Positions 47,281 through 57,660 are shown, counted from the first letter of the stretch. The stretch: 64,000 nucleotides of DNA from Erpobdella octoculata (GCA_963978895.1 OZ022246.1:11891820-11955819); one strand, 5' to 3'. The notes: generated by a model from the sequence alone, not told the origin. Made by a program: numbers and translations.

Positions 47281-47671
47281 AAATATGCTGCCGGTTCCCA
47301 GACTAAAAATAGTAAATAATGGGGCTACAGGCTGTCTGAAAAACCGAATTTAAAGTGGGGATGATAATAGTTATAAACTTCTGTCAATAAGTAGATTAAT
47401 TAATCAATGTTGATGAATCAATTGCAAATATTCACAGTTGTGACAATCGTTAATTAAATATGTATGACTTTCGTTATTTATTGGAAAATATTTTTAAAAA
47501 ATCTCGATATTTTATTCGGGAACAAAATTTTAAGTATCGCTAATTATATCGATACGAGACTTCTTCCACAGGCTGTATCGTTTCAATGGCAATACGGGAT
47601 CTCCCGTATCGTTTTGAAATTTCGATTGAATTTGAGATAACGATATCGGGACGCAGATGCTTATTAATTAC
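45982..47671 (-). mobile_element. hAT-C copy 2 with BED-finger remnant
   Basis: Element 45990-47663 (1674 bp), ends TAAGCTTCTGCGTCCCG / CGGACGC-type inverse, and perfect 8 bp duplication TTAATTAC at 45982-45989 and 47664-47671. The minus-strand frame at 46594-46726 reads QIWEYFEEE ... ARCKDCGKQYHF, a BED-type zinc finger as found at the N-terminus of hAT transposases, which supports the hAT assignment. A (TA)n tract (47201-47279) occurs within this copy only. It is inserted into element D. Confidence 0.85.
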
Positions 47672-48032
47672 GCTCTTTTTGATTTTTTTTCGACGATCAC
47701 ATGCGGGAATAGTTATATCAGACTGCGATCCAATGCGTTAAGGACACACTCAAAAACAGAACGCAAACAAATATTTACAACTTTTATTTTAAGATTTTAA
47801 AAATTCAAAGATTGTCAATCAAAAATATTATTACATATCGGAACAAATAAAATAAATAAATAGCGAACATTACTGCAACCCATTGTGTAGAAGCGAACCT
47901 TAATGCGGTCCTTTTTGCATTGTAAAAGGTGAACCACGTCGGTCACGTGCTTCATTGTTAACCAATCACTGAGCGAGTTCGCGTACGGTTCGCGTTTTAG
48001 AGGTTCACCTTTTACAGAAACCATGCAAACTT

Positions 48033-48852
48033 CACCGTTCCGGCTTATCGCCGGTATGAGTAAATAACGGCGCTGACGGCAGGAAAAAAGAAGCTAAAAA
48101 ATAACTTTAAAATTTATTTTGTATTTGAATTAATTAATCATACTCTGAAAATGAGGATAACTAATGAAATTAACTGCAAAACATTGCTCAACAGCCATGA
48201 CGATCATACTGACGGCCCTAATAACTGATCTGAAAATAAGTTTTTAGCTTTTATTTTTTGCACTGTCAATGCCGTTGCAGTATTTATTCGCACCCCTTAT
48301 CGCAATAGGCCGCCATTAACCTTAACGGTTAAGGCTTAACCGCAATAGACTAATTATTTACACAGTGGACCAATCAATTACTGCTGTGGCTATATAACTA
48401 ATGCACTGGAGTATTCATATTTTAAAGCGAAAAATAATAAAAATTTCCTTCCTGTTTTTTTTTTTTCAGAACGAATTTTAAATACTGTTAAATCAAGTAC
48501 TTATCGTGTCGTTTGTTTTGAGATAAGAGCACAATGTGTTATGCGTGAAATTTAGATAAGTCCGCATAAGATAAATATCAGGTTCAGAGCGCTGGCGAAC
48601 TGCCGATAAACATTCGCATAGTACAGGTGGTTAGATTTTTCCAGAAAAGAGATTATAGGACAAAATAACAAAAATGAAATATTTTATGCTGTTTAAATTA
48701 ACTTAATCACAACAAATGTTTTTTATGGACGTTTACTAATATACATAGCTGTATACATTTATTTTATGCATTTGTTTGTGTTAAATGTTAGAAAAATAGC
48801 TTTTCATTCCTGTCACACAGGGTCATTTACTTCTTTGAACTCATAGCAGAAA
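48033..48852. promoter_or_regulatory. Upstream region of TFIIA-gamma
   Basis: AT-rich, no gene. A possible 5' UTR acceptor lies 36 bp before the ATG (CCTGTCACACAG, ending about 48820). Otherwise nothing recognised. Confidence 0.35.
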
Positions 48853-50865
48853 ATGAGTTATCAGCTCTACAGAAACACTACTTTGGGACACACCCTCCAA
48901 GAGAGTTTGGATGAGCTCATTCAAGTAAGCATTTCATTAAAAAGAAATTGTTAGGTGTTTTATTGGTTAAATGTTAAATACTTCTTGCTTTTTTAGGTCG
49001 GTCAAATCACTCCACAGCTTGCTCTTAAGGTTTTGTTGCAGTTTGATAAATCAATAAATCAGGCTCTTTCAAATAGAGTAAATAAGAAGATCACTTTCAG
49101 AGTTGGTGCTGCATATTTTTTTAATTATGATTTGTTAAAAGTGCAGAAGTTTATTTTTACTAGTAGCTATCATTATTTATTTTGTATTGAATGGTGTTTT
49201 GTCATTAGCTAAAATTAGTTTTAACTAAGGCTGGGCCCGATTAATCGGCGCACGCATAATCAGGCTGATTATTGCCATAATCGGCAAGGGAAAAAATAAT
49301 CGGTGCCGATTAAACTTTTTCTGAAAAACTACCCACTTACAATTTGTTTGTATATTATCTAGTGAAAATACGACAACTAATAAAAAAAATCTTTCACCGT
49401 GCAGTGAATGAATGTTGAAATAATAGAAATAAAAATGACATCAAAGGAAACGTCGGCGTTCTTCAGTCATTCGCGAATGAAAGTAAAGTATTAATTGAAA
49501 GAAAATTAAATTGATAAAAGAATATGAATATAAAAATGACATCAAAGAGTTGGGTGGCATGTTTTGAAAATTAACTGGTTTAAAAATTAAATTATCAAAA
49601 AGAATTTTAATTTTTAATTCTCTTTGATCTTGCCGATATTTTAGTGTTGGCGGGACAACCACTAACCATTATCACGGCGAGCGAGTGCATGCAAGCAGCA
49701 AAACACGCGCTTGTATTATGACAGTATGTTTCGGAACAAGCATTTTCACATAAGAAATAGTAATTATAAAATAATCGGCTATACTCGGTATCGGCAAAAA
49801 GTCATATCGGAACAGCCTTAGTTTTAACACTAAATATGACTGGTTTTTTATTTGGCTTTTTAGAGAGAAGGCTTATTTGGATTTATTTTTTAAATCCCTT
49901 ATATTAACTTCACAGCAGTTGTTGCTTGCTTGATTATTTGCTTGAAACGTGAAATACAATTGAATAAATGTTTACATATATAAATTCAAAAAATTTCATT
50001 TTAAAAGAATTTTTTGCAATAAACGAAAAGCCAGCAAATCCAGAACTATAAGGGAGTTTTAAAAAAACCTGGTTTTTATGGTTTATTGGTTAGCTTCCAT
50101 TACCTTCCTTGAAACAACATACATTGAAAGATACATAGTTGACCATTAGTCACGTGGTCAGAGTATCGGACTTGCAACCACGAGGTCACTAGTTTGTGCG
50201 TACCACAAGTCTGAATGTTGACTAGGGCTTACATCTTTCTTTCAGTTAGTCTGTAAATGCCAAATGTCGTTCATAGTGCCACTGTAATAATTCACCATGA
50301 ATAAGGCGTTTCCCTACTGCAAAAATCTTTATCTTTATGTGAGTTTGAATTGTATCAAAAAGCTGTTGTTTCTGATTTTTTTAATTTTTTTATACAGGCT
50401 GACCTAAGCACCTACAGATTTTGTGATAATGTCTGGACTTTTGTGTTAAACAATGCTGAGTTTAGAGACAACTCTGAAGTCATAAAAGTTGACAAAGTAA
50501 AAATTGTGGCCTGTGATGGCAAAGGTGAGATGTAAGAAATAATTGAAAGAAAGAAAAATAATGCGTGAGTCCAAAATGTAGTAGTAATATTATAATTTTA
50601 ATTTAAATTCATTGCTTATAACATTGTAAAAATGGGTGCTCTTAAAGTACCATTTATAGATTTAACATTTTCAGTTATTTGTGATTTAAAAACTTTCTGT
50701 ATTATAAAATCTTCTCACTTACATTATAAAAAATTGTTCCCAACTTTGCTTTATTATCTGGCAAAAAAACTAGATTTGATGTTAAATATTTAATAATTTA
50801 TTTTAATTAGAATATATTAAACTTCAGGGAATTTTTTTCCAGGCTCCGCCCCTGTACATGAATAA
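48853..50865 (+). CDS. GTF2A2: Transcription initiation factor IIA gamma (small) subunit
   Basis: Exons 48853-48924, 48997-49101, 50398-50524 and 50843-50865 give a 108-residue protein, close to the ~109 of animal orthologues. Recognisable blocks: the N-terminal [10 protein letters not shown] and LQESLDELI, then [15 protein letters not shown], and the C-terminal [12 protein letters not shown] and [14 protein letters not shown]. The protein forms the four-helix bundle and beta-barrel of TFIIA with the alpha/beta subunit and stabilises TBP on the TATA box in the nucleus. Reading through the third exon would add only GEM and stop at 50535. I prefer splicing at AAAG|GTGAGA to the acceptor TTTTTTTCCAG at 50842 because both sites are strong and the length then fits. 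Intron 2 (49102-50397) hosts a MITE and a SINE; its donor AGA|GTTGGT is weak. Confidence 0.9.
49218..49828. mobile_element. MITE in TFIIA-gamma intron 2
   Basis: Element 49226-49820 (595 bp): ends TAAGGCTG and CAGCCTTA, with ATCGG-rich subterminal repeats, flanked by the perfect 8 bp duplication GTTTTAAC (49218-49225, 49821-49828). Non-coding, hAT-like by duplication length. Confidence 0.8.
50130..50335 (+). repeat. tRNA-derived SINE in TFIIA-gamma intron 2
   Basis: A tRNA-like head (GTCACGTGGTCAGAGTATCG, then AACCACGAGGTCACTAGTTT in the B-box position) followed by a non-tRNA body ending TTTCCCTACTGCAAAAATC. The Pol III boxes are degraded. Confidence 0.5.
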
Positions 50866-51667
50866 CATGTTTTCCTGACTGAAAGGACTTTGTTTAGGAT
50901 GTGTGTGAACGTAGTTTTATTGTCAAGAACTGTTACTACTCTTTTTGAAGTTGATTTGTTGTCAGATCATTTGAAAAATGTTTGTATGCTGTTGTGTTTT
51001 TTAAAACTCCTATAAAAAACTGCTATGTTTATGTTTACTAATAAACAGTTTGCAAGCATTTTATCATTGAATTACAGTTTAGAATGGTACTCAAGTCTAT
51101 TGGGTTTCAACCTTAAGTGTTGATGTTCTCTTGTTTCTTCTTTTACATTGATACAAATTTGCTGTTAATGTCATGAATATAAATGCATGTGTTTATAGTT
51201 CTAGCTACACAGTGGAGTAATTGTATTAAGTTGGCTTACTGATGCATGGAAAAAATGAATTAAGTTCCAGTTAAATGAATTGTGTATGAGTTCTTTTTCA
51301 TGATTCCCTCTACAAGTTTCAAATTCCACAATCTTAGAATGAATTATTTAGAATTTTAACCACGATATACTTGTTGCATAGATAATGATAACAAAGTATA
51401 ATTGGTAGAATATTTGATAAACTCTGCATCATTCTGCACCACAAGGTTGAAAGTGAGGTGTGTGACAGCCCAGCATTTATTAATCTAATTGCTTGCTCCG
51501 TTCAAATTTAATGTTAGCGTATTGGTTTATTAATTTGGGCTATTTAGCTTTGCTGGGTGTTTCGATGCTGCAGAGGACGCAAAAATGTCTTCTCTTCAGC
51601 ATGGGATTGATCAGTATTTACGTAAGACTGAGTGTTGGTCGGCACAAGCGCTTGTTTTTTTGTAAAC
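50866..51667 (+). terminator. 3' region of TFIIA-gamma and spacer
   Basis: No gene. AATAAA at 51040-51045 lies 175 bp after the exon-4 stop, which fits the four-exon model. Confidence 0.45.
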
Positions 51668-51762
51668 ATCTAGCCCAGAGGTTCCAAAACTGTTGGTCGC
51701 GACCCACTTTCGGGTCGTAAAGCTCTGGCAAGTGGGAAAGTTTGGGAACCTCTGATCTAGCC
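51668..51762. mobile_element. 79-bp hAT-type MITE
   Basis: Element 51676-51754 with inverted ends CAGAGGTTCC(C) and GGGAACCTCTG, and perfect 8 bp duplication ATCTAGCC at 51668-51675 and 51755-51762. Its core TTGGTCGCGACCCACTTTCG resembles the CAGNGGTTCNCAA family of hAT MITEs. Confidence 0.85.
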
Positions 51763-51851
51763 AGATACGTTGCTAAGGCTAAGTACGAGTACAAGTACCA
51801 GAGTATCGAATACAAACAATTTTCAGCAAGTACTTTTTAACAATTTTGCTA

Positions 51852-52288
51852 TCTATATATTTAATAATGACTGTGTCTGTTTGTTTGTCCTATATGCATT
51901 CCTAAGCCATTCATCCGATCGTAATGAAATTTTCACACACTTGATAGTCAACAGAGGAAGGTTTTCATGAAAAAAATTGAGATTAGTCAAAAATGAGCGA
52001 GAGCGGGTGGTAACTGGGGAATGAGCTAAAACAGGAACGGGAGAGCGAACCGGAACAAAAAACAACGAGAGCAAAAAAGCGAGTGGAAAAAGGAAAGCTA
52101 TTGGAAATGGGAGAGCATGCGAGAAGGCGACCGGGAATGGTAGAGCCATATGGGTAGAGCAAACAGGAATGGGAAAGCGCCCGGGAGCGGGGAAGAAAAG
52201 GTGAGCGATATGCTAAAAAGAGCGCACGATAATAAGAGCGAAAATGAAAAGGGCGAACAATAAAAAAACGAACATAAAAAAACCTATG
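51852..52288 (+). mobile_element. HelA-like Helitron, 5' end intact
   Basis: Starts TCTATATATTTAATAATGAC after A. It carries the conserved block with CATCCGATCGTAATGAAATT, then GGGAACGAGAG-type sequence. The 3' hairpin is not recognisable; the right boundary is estimated. Confidence 0.55.
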
Positions 52289-52383
52289 GTTTACATAAAA
52301 GTCCGGAAGCCCAGTTTCCCTAAATGATGTCCCTGAGTTTTGAAAGTTACGGTCTGAAAGGTGCCCATATATTAACCATGGCC

Positions 52384-52547
52384 TGTAACGTATTGCACAT
52401 CGCTAGGAGTTTTAGTATCTTTGGGGAAGCGCATGCTTCCTTTCTTTCCTTTTGTTAGACCTTGCTTGTTTGGACTCGACTATAACGTATTCGTATTTGT
52501 TCGTACTTTGTGTTTCAATAAACAACTTGTTTTAACGCGTTGTTACA
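52384..52547 (+). repeat. 5' LTR of the gypsy element
   Basis: Has AATAAA near its 3' end (within TTTCAATAAACAACTTG). A short LTR. Confidence 0.85.
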
Positions 52548-52620
52548 TGGCGCAGTCGACATAGAATCTACATCAGAGTTTCTATCGTAACCAACAACAA
52601 CAACGTAATCAACATCGAAC

Positions 52621-55600
52621 ATGGACGCTTTTCGACCACCGGCACCGTTGCAGCTCGATAATCCGAATCTGGCCGCTGAATGGTCGTCATTCGAAAAGAA
52701 GTTCAAATGGTTTTTAGTCGCGATCGGCGCCGACGTAAAACAGGATGCCACGAAGCTGGCCATGCTTTTAACGACAATCGGCGACGATGCCGTCAAAATC
52801 TACGAGAGGTTCAAATACGAAGAAGACGAGTCTGCGGAGTCGTTCGATGACGTTCTCTTAAAATTCAGGGACTATTTTACACCGCTCCGTAACGTGGTCT
52901 ACGAGCGGTACGTATTTTGGCAGCACATCCTCTCCATAGGTGAGTCAATTGACCAGTACGTCACTCGCCAGCGTCATCTGGCGAAGAACTGCGATTTTAA
53001 GGAGGAGGACAACATGATACGTGATCACATTGTCTTTACGTGCCAAGACGCTCGCTTAAAAGAACGATTACTGCGTGAAACCGACCTGACGTTGGCTAAA
53101 ACAATCGCCATCTGTCGAGCTGCAGAGGCGACAAAAGAGCAAATCAAAACCTTCAACGTGGAACAAAGAACAATGGCACCGGTATCGACTTCCAATGTAT
53201 GCGCGGTGCAGCGACAAGGCAAGTTGAAACATCACAACCATCCTGCACAGCTCACAACATCGGCATACAACAACACCAAGTCGTCCTGTCGCAACTGCGG
53301 CCGCTCACATGCGTCCGGTGAGTGTCGCGCGAAGAATGTCGAGTGCCGCGCATGCCATAAACTAGGACACTTTGAGAAGTACTGTATCACAACGGGACGG
53401 CAGCTGCGGTCAAGATCGAAGTCAACACAACGTAAACAACGAGCCATCCACGAGGTCTGCGAACAGCCATCACCAGTCGGGTCGTCTGGCAGCGTCTACA
53501 TCAACAGTGTTCGGGTGCATTCAACAACAAGGACCTGGATGAAAATGCTTAAAATAAACTCTACAGACTTAAACTGCAAGCTCGACTCGGGAGCAGAAGC
53601 AAACTGCATGTCCTTCAGCACGTACACATCGCTTCGATATCTCAGCGATATCCGCCCAACATCTGAACTGCTCTCCGGATACACTGATGCTCCTCCAGCC
53701 CAACCGCGAGGCGTCGCTACGCTGAAGATCACATACAAGGGCCGGTTTTTCAGCACCGACTTCTACATTGTCAACCATGAAGCGCCCGTCATCGTCGGTC
53801 TGCCCACCTGTATGGAGCTAGATTTAATCAAGCGCATCGCCAATGTCAGCCCGGTCACACCATCTAAAAACGCCGATTCAGATCTATTGACGGAGTTTGC
53901 TGATATTTTTTCTGGCATCGGAGAATTTCCAGGTAAACATCACATCACGGTAGATAAATCAGCACAATCGGTCATTCATCCACCTCGTCGCGTTGCACTC
54001 TCCTTGCAACCAAAACTGAAACAACTGCTCGATCAGATGGTCGAGAAAGGCGTTCTTATCAAGCGGGATGAACCAACCGACTGGGTGAGCTCTCTTGTGG
54101 TGGTTCAGAAGTCAAACGGTCAACTTCGAATCTGCTTGGACCCGAAAGATCTGAACCGGGCAATCAAACGGGAGCACTTCATTATTCCGACGTTTTCCGA
54201 CATAGCACCAAAGCTGCATGGAAAACGAATTTTCAGCGTCATCGACATGAAGGACGGATTCTGGCACATTCGTCTAGATGAGGAGAGTTCCAAATTGTGT
54301 ACGTTTAATTCAATTTTCGGTCGTTATTCGTACACCCGCCTTCCATTTGGAATTTCTAGTGCACCAGAAGTGTTCCAGAAAAAAGCAAACGAAATTTTTG
54401 GTGACATTCCAGACGTATTCATCATATTTGACGACTTACTCATCGCTGCCGAATCGGATGAACAACACAAACAAACACTGCGTATGGTGTTCGAACGAGC
54501 GCGGATGAAGGGTGTTCGTTTTAACAAAAACAAAATCCAGCTGCGTGTTCAAGAGTGCAAGTACATAGGCCATGTGCTCACACCTGAAGGCGTCCGACCC
54601 GATGAAGAGAAAGTCAAGGCAATCTCTGACATGCGCACACCAGCTGATGCCAAAGAACTACATCGACTCCAAGGTATGGTGACGTATCTGTCCAAGTTCG
54701 TTCCGCATCTTACTGATCTAACCGCTCCTCTACGTCAGTTGCTTCGTAAGGATGTAAGCTGGACATGGACGTCACACCACGAACGAGCGTTCAACACAAT
54801 TAAGCAAGCCGTCACATCAGCCCCTGTTCTACAATTCTTCGATCCTTCAATGCCTGTCGTTGTTCAAACAGATGCTTCATCTACAGGTCTGGGATCTTGT
54901 TTGATGCAGAACGGCAAGCCAATAGAATTTGCGTCACGGGCATTGACAGATGCAGAGACGCGCTATGCTCAAATAGAGAAAGAGCTACTGGCAATTGTGT
55001 TCGCCTGCATCAAGTTTCATCAATACATCTACGGTCGCCGTGTAGTCGTTCAGAGCGACCACAAGCCACTCGAGGCTATCTTTCAGAAATCGATTGCGGC
55101 AACAACACCTCGACTACAGAGAATGCTTCTTCGTCTGCTCGAGTACAACATCAACGTACAGTACACACCGGGAAAAGACATGTTCATCGCCGACACTTTG
55201 TCGCGCAGCTACCTAAATAAAGAGCCTCCATCGACAGTAGAGAGAGAGATAGCAGAGGATACAGTCGTCTCAATCAACACCATCATCGCAGATGCTCCAG
55301 TCAGCAACTCCAGGCTTGACAAGATCCGTACAGAGTGTGCACGGGACGAAGAAATGCAATTGCTTCGTAAGCATATTCAAAGTGGTTTTCCATCGGATGA
55401 CTCTAAACTGTCGGGCAACCTGCGTCAGTTTCGTGCTCTCGCTAGTGAGTTGTACGAACAAAACGGACTGATTCTATACACCAACAGATTGGTCATCCCA
55501 ACTGGAATGCGGAAGGACATTCTGTTTCGCATTCACGAAGGGCATTTGGGGATGGATAAATGCAAAGCCCTTGCACGTGCTGCTGTGTTTTGGCCAGGTA

Positions 55601-55983
55601 TCAATCGGGACATTGAAAACACTGTGGGCCGATGTCCGACATGCAACACCTACCGAAATCGTCAGGCTTCCGAGCCTATGATTGCGCACCCGGTTCCACA
55701 GAGACCATACCAGAAAGTTGGCGTTGACATCTTCACGCTGCACGGTAAAGACTACTTGCTAGTGGTTGACTACTTCACCAAGTTTCCAGAATTCATTCAA
55801 ATAGCCAGCAAGTCAGCAGACTGTGTAATCAAGCATCTGAAAGACATATTTGCACGGTATGGCATACCAGAGACATTGATGGCAGACAACAACCCGTTCA
55901 ACAGTTTCACCATGCGTCCAGTCCGCTCTATCCAAAGTCGAACGGTCAAGTTGAGCGATTCGTGCAGACCGTCAAACAACTGA
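52621..55983 (+). CDS. Gag-Pol polyprotein of the gypsy element, truncated by frameshift
   Basis: 1120 codons from ATG at 52621, Gag and Pol fused. Two zinc knuckles at residues 223-235 (CRNCGRSHASGEC, spacing 2-3-4) and 242-255 (canonical 2-4-4). Retropepsin-like motif LDSGAE at 321-326. RT with LPFG and IFDD near residue 602, where the usual YxDD tyrosine is Ile. RNase H with TDAS near 749. Integrase HHCC zinc domain near 971-1010, first Asp near 1036 (VGVDIF), second near 1088 (ADNN). Soon after this second Asp (about 55905) a deletion shifts the frame and the ORF ends in out-of-frame sequence. The rest is in the next frame (55962-56579). Integration-deficient as encoded. Confidence 0.85.
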   Translation: MDAFRPPAPLQLDNPNLAAEWSSFEKKFKWFLVAIGADVKQDATKLAMLLTTIGDDAVKIYERFKYEEDESAESFDDVLLKFRDYFTPLRNVVYERYVFWQHILSIGESIDQYVTRQRHLAKNCDFKEEDNMIRDHIVFTCQDARLKERLLRETDLTLAKTIAICRAAEATKEQIKTFNVEQRTMAPVSTSNVCAVQRQGKLKHHNHPAQLTTSAYNNTKSSCRNCGRSHASGECRAKNVECRACHKLGHFEKYCITTGRQLRSRSKSTQRKQRAIHEVCEQPSPVGSSGSVYINSVRVHSTTRTWMKMLKINSTDLNCKLDSGAEANCMSFSTYTSLRYLSDIRPTSELLSGYTDAPPAQPRGVATLKITYKGRFFSTDFYIVNHEAPVIVGLPTCMELDLIKRIANVSPVTPSKNADSDLLTEFADIFSGIGEFPGKHHITVDKSAQSVIHPPRRVALSLQPKLKQLLDQMVEKGVLIKRDEPTDWVSSLVVVQKSNGQLRICLDPKDLNRAIKREHFIIPTFSDIAPKLHGKRIFSVIDMKDGFWHIRLDEESSKLCTFNSIFGRYSYTRLPFGISSAPEVFQKKANEIFGDIPDVFIIFDDLLIAAESDEQHKQTLRMVFERARMKGVRFNKNKIQLRVQECKYIGHVLTPEGVRPDEEKVKAISDMRTPADAKELHRLQGMVTYLSKFVPHLTDLTAPLRQLLRKDVSWTWTSHHERAFNTIKQAVTSAPVLQFFDPSMPVVVQTDASSTGLGSCLMQNGKPIEFASRALTDAETRYAQIEKELLAIVFACIKFHQYIYGRRVVVQSDHKPLEAIFQKSIAATTPRLQRMLLRLLEYNINVQYTPGKDMFIADTLSRSYLNKEPPSTVEREIAEDTVVSINTIIADAPVSNSRLDKIRTECARDEEMQLLRKHIQSGFPSDDSKLSGNLRQFRALASELYEQNGLILYTNRLVIPTGMRKDILFRIHEGHLGMDKCKALARAAVFWPGINRDIENTVGRCPTCNTYRNRQASEPMIAHPVPQRPYQKVGVDIFTLHGKDYLLVVDYFTKFPEFIQIASKSADCVIKHLKDIFARYGIPETLMADNNPFNSFTMRPVRSIQSRTVKLSDSCRPSNN

Positions 55984-56579
55984 TGCGCAAGACCTCCGAC
56001 AGCAACCAGGATGTTACTATTGCGCCTCTGCAATATAGAAATGCACCGATCGCAGGAAGTGATTACAGTCCAGCTGAACTGATGTTCAACCGTTCTCTTC
56101 GCTCGAGAGTACCAGCCTTACCAACAGCGTCGGCCTCTGATTCTGTGCGTCGTGACATGGAAAATCGAAAGTATCGTCAGGAGTACTATCACGACCAAGG
56201 AACTCGACCTCTAAAGCCACTGCAGCCGGGCCATGCGGTGCGCGTGCACAATGGACAGGCATGGCAAGCTGCGAAAGTTGTTGCGGCCCACTCGTCGCCT
56301 CGGTCGTACAACATAATCACCGATGAAGGAACTCGTCTGAGACGCAATCGGCGTGACCTCATAAAGACCCGTGAACGTCCACCAAACTGTGATCTCTACA
56401 TCGATGAAGATGTAATGCCTGGAACATCACCATCTGCTCAACAACCAACGGCACTTGCACAATCTCCAGCCAGAATTGACAGGCCACCTGTACTGACGCC
56501 ATTAAGGTCGTGCCTAAGAACATCGTCGGGTCGAACTATCAGGCCACCTGTCAGATTTAAAGATTATGTCACTGGTTAA
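55962..56579 (+). pseudogene. Integrase C-terminal part, out of frame
   Basis: The frame contains the C-terminal integrase region (NRSLRSRVPALP, then a basic tail and a HAVRVHNGQ chromodomain-like strand). The catalytic Glu lies just upstream, in the same shifted frame, at GQVERF near 55950. The spacing between second Asp and Glu is about 22 residues instead of 35, so about 13 codons are missing as well as the frame. Confidence 0.8.
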
Positions 56580-56602
56580 CATTTTCTCCTCAAAAGGGGA
56601 GG

Positions 56603-56758
56603 TGTAACGTATTGCACATCGCTAGGAGTTTTAGTATCTTTGGGGAAGCGCATGCTTCCTTTCTTTCCTTTTGTTAGACCTTGCTTGTTTGGACTCGACT
56701 ATAACGTATTCGTATTTGTTCGTACTTTGTGTTTCAATAAACAACTTGTTTTAACGCG
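56603..56758 (+). repeat. 3' LTR of the gypsy element, 8 bases short
   Basis: Identical to 52384-52539, then stops at AACGCG and runs directly into the 16 bp flank duplicate. Confidence 0.85.
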
Positions 56759-56774
56759 TATATTAACCATGGCC

Positions 56775-57660
56775 CACTTGAAAGTCAGGAATCTACATAA
56801 AAGTCAGGGAGGGCTACTTAACAGTCATGAAAGGGCCAGTCAAAAGTCAGGGAAAGGTCAGTTAAAAGTTAAGACGGACCCACTTGAGTGCCGGGACCCA
56901 CTTAAGTGCAGGGGACCAATTTAGTGTGGTGGCTCACGTGAAAATAAGGGGTTGGGAGCCACTTAAGTGCGGTGGACCACTCAAGGGCGGGGAGCCCACT
57001 TAAGTGCGGGGACCACTTTAGTGCCGGGAAACCCACTGAAAAGTCCGGGAAGGGCCACTTAAGTCAGGAGGGGCCCACTTAGGTGCCGGGAGCCCACTTA
57101 AGTGCAGAGGCTCACGTAAGACCGGAGCCCACTTCAGTGCCGGGGCCCCATGAGTGCGTTTGGCTCACTTCAGTGCCAGGCCCTTTTAAGTGCGTGGGAC
57201 CCATTTCAATGCCGAGTGCCCCTTAAGTACGTCGGTCCCACTGAGAAGTCTGGAAAGGGCTAATAAAAATTTAGAAGGGCCCACTAACTTAGGTGCCGGG
57301 GGCTCACTTAAGCGCAGACCACTTAAAGGCAGGGGCTCACTTAAGTGCGTTGGGCCCACTTTACTGCGTGGGGCCCAACTTTAGTGCCGGGGCCCAACTT
57401 TAGTGCGGAGCCCAACTTTAGTGCCGGGGCCCCCTTAAGTACGTGGGGCCCACTGAAAAGTCCGGGAATAAGTAAGTAAGTAAGTAAATCTTTATTAACC
57501 AGCCTGACAATGACGCACAGTGGAATGTCCACTTAAAATTCAGGAGGGGCCTACTAACGTAAGTGCATGCGACCCACTTTAGTGATGAAGCCCACTTAAC
57601 TGCGTGGGGCCCACTTTAGTGCCGGGGGCCCACTGAAAACTCAGGGGGGGCCATTGCCCC
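56775..57660. repeat. Degenerate minisatellite with palindromic core CACTTAAGTG
   Basis: Over thirty diverged units of about 20-30 bp, built around GGGCCCACTTAAGTGC; many contain the 10 bp palindrome CACTTAAGTG. A fragment of related text lies before the gypsy element (52290-52367), so the element sits within the array. A SINE-like tail (TAAGTAAGTAAGTAAATC, ~57474-57500) interrupts it. Confidence 0.75.

Larger units (their letters stand above)
45160..48032. mobile_element. Element D, MULE-like termini, split by hAT-C copy 2
   Basis: Ends GATTGTCTGTAAAAGG (45171) and CCTTTTACAGAAAC (48021) are inverted and are followed inward by CCTCTAAAACGCGAAC on both sides. The flanks CATGCAAACTT at 45160-45170 and 48022-48032 are an 11 bp duplication, in the MULE range. 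The left end also carries a short GCGAAC tandem pattern. The interior contains a broken PHD-like reading frame (45368-45756) and the nested hAT-C. The superfamily is tentative, since no DDE core remains. Confidence 0.6.
52368..56774 (+). mobile_element. Ty3/gypsy LTR retrotransposon
   Basis: 5' LTR 52384-52547 (164 bp, TGTAACG...TGTTACA); primer site TGGCGCAGTCGAC directly follows. 3' LTR 56603-56758 follows the polypurine AAAAGGGGAGG. The two LTRs are identical over their shared 156 bp, so insertion is recent, but the 3' LTR lacks the last 8 bases. The flanks share 16 bp (TATATTAACCATGGCC at 52368-52383 and 56759-56774), far longer than the usual 4-6 bp. The order protease, RT, RNase H, integrase identifies Ty3/gypsy. 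Confidence 0.85.
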
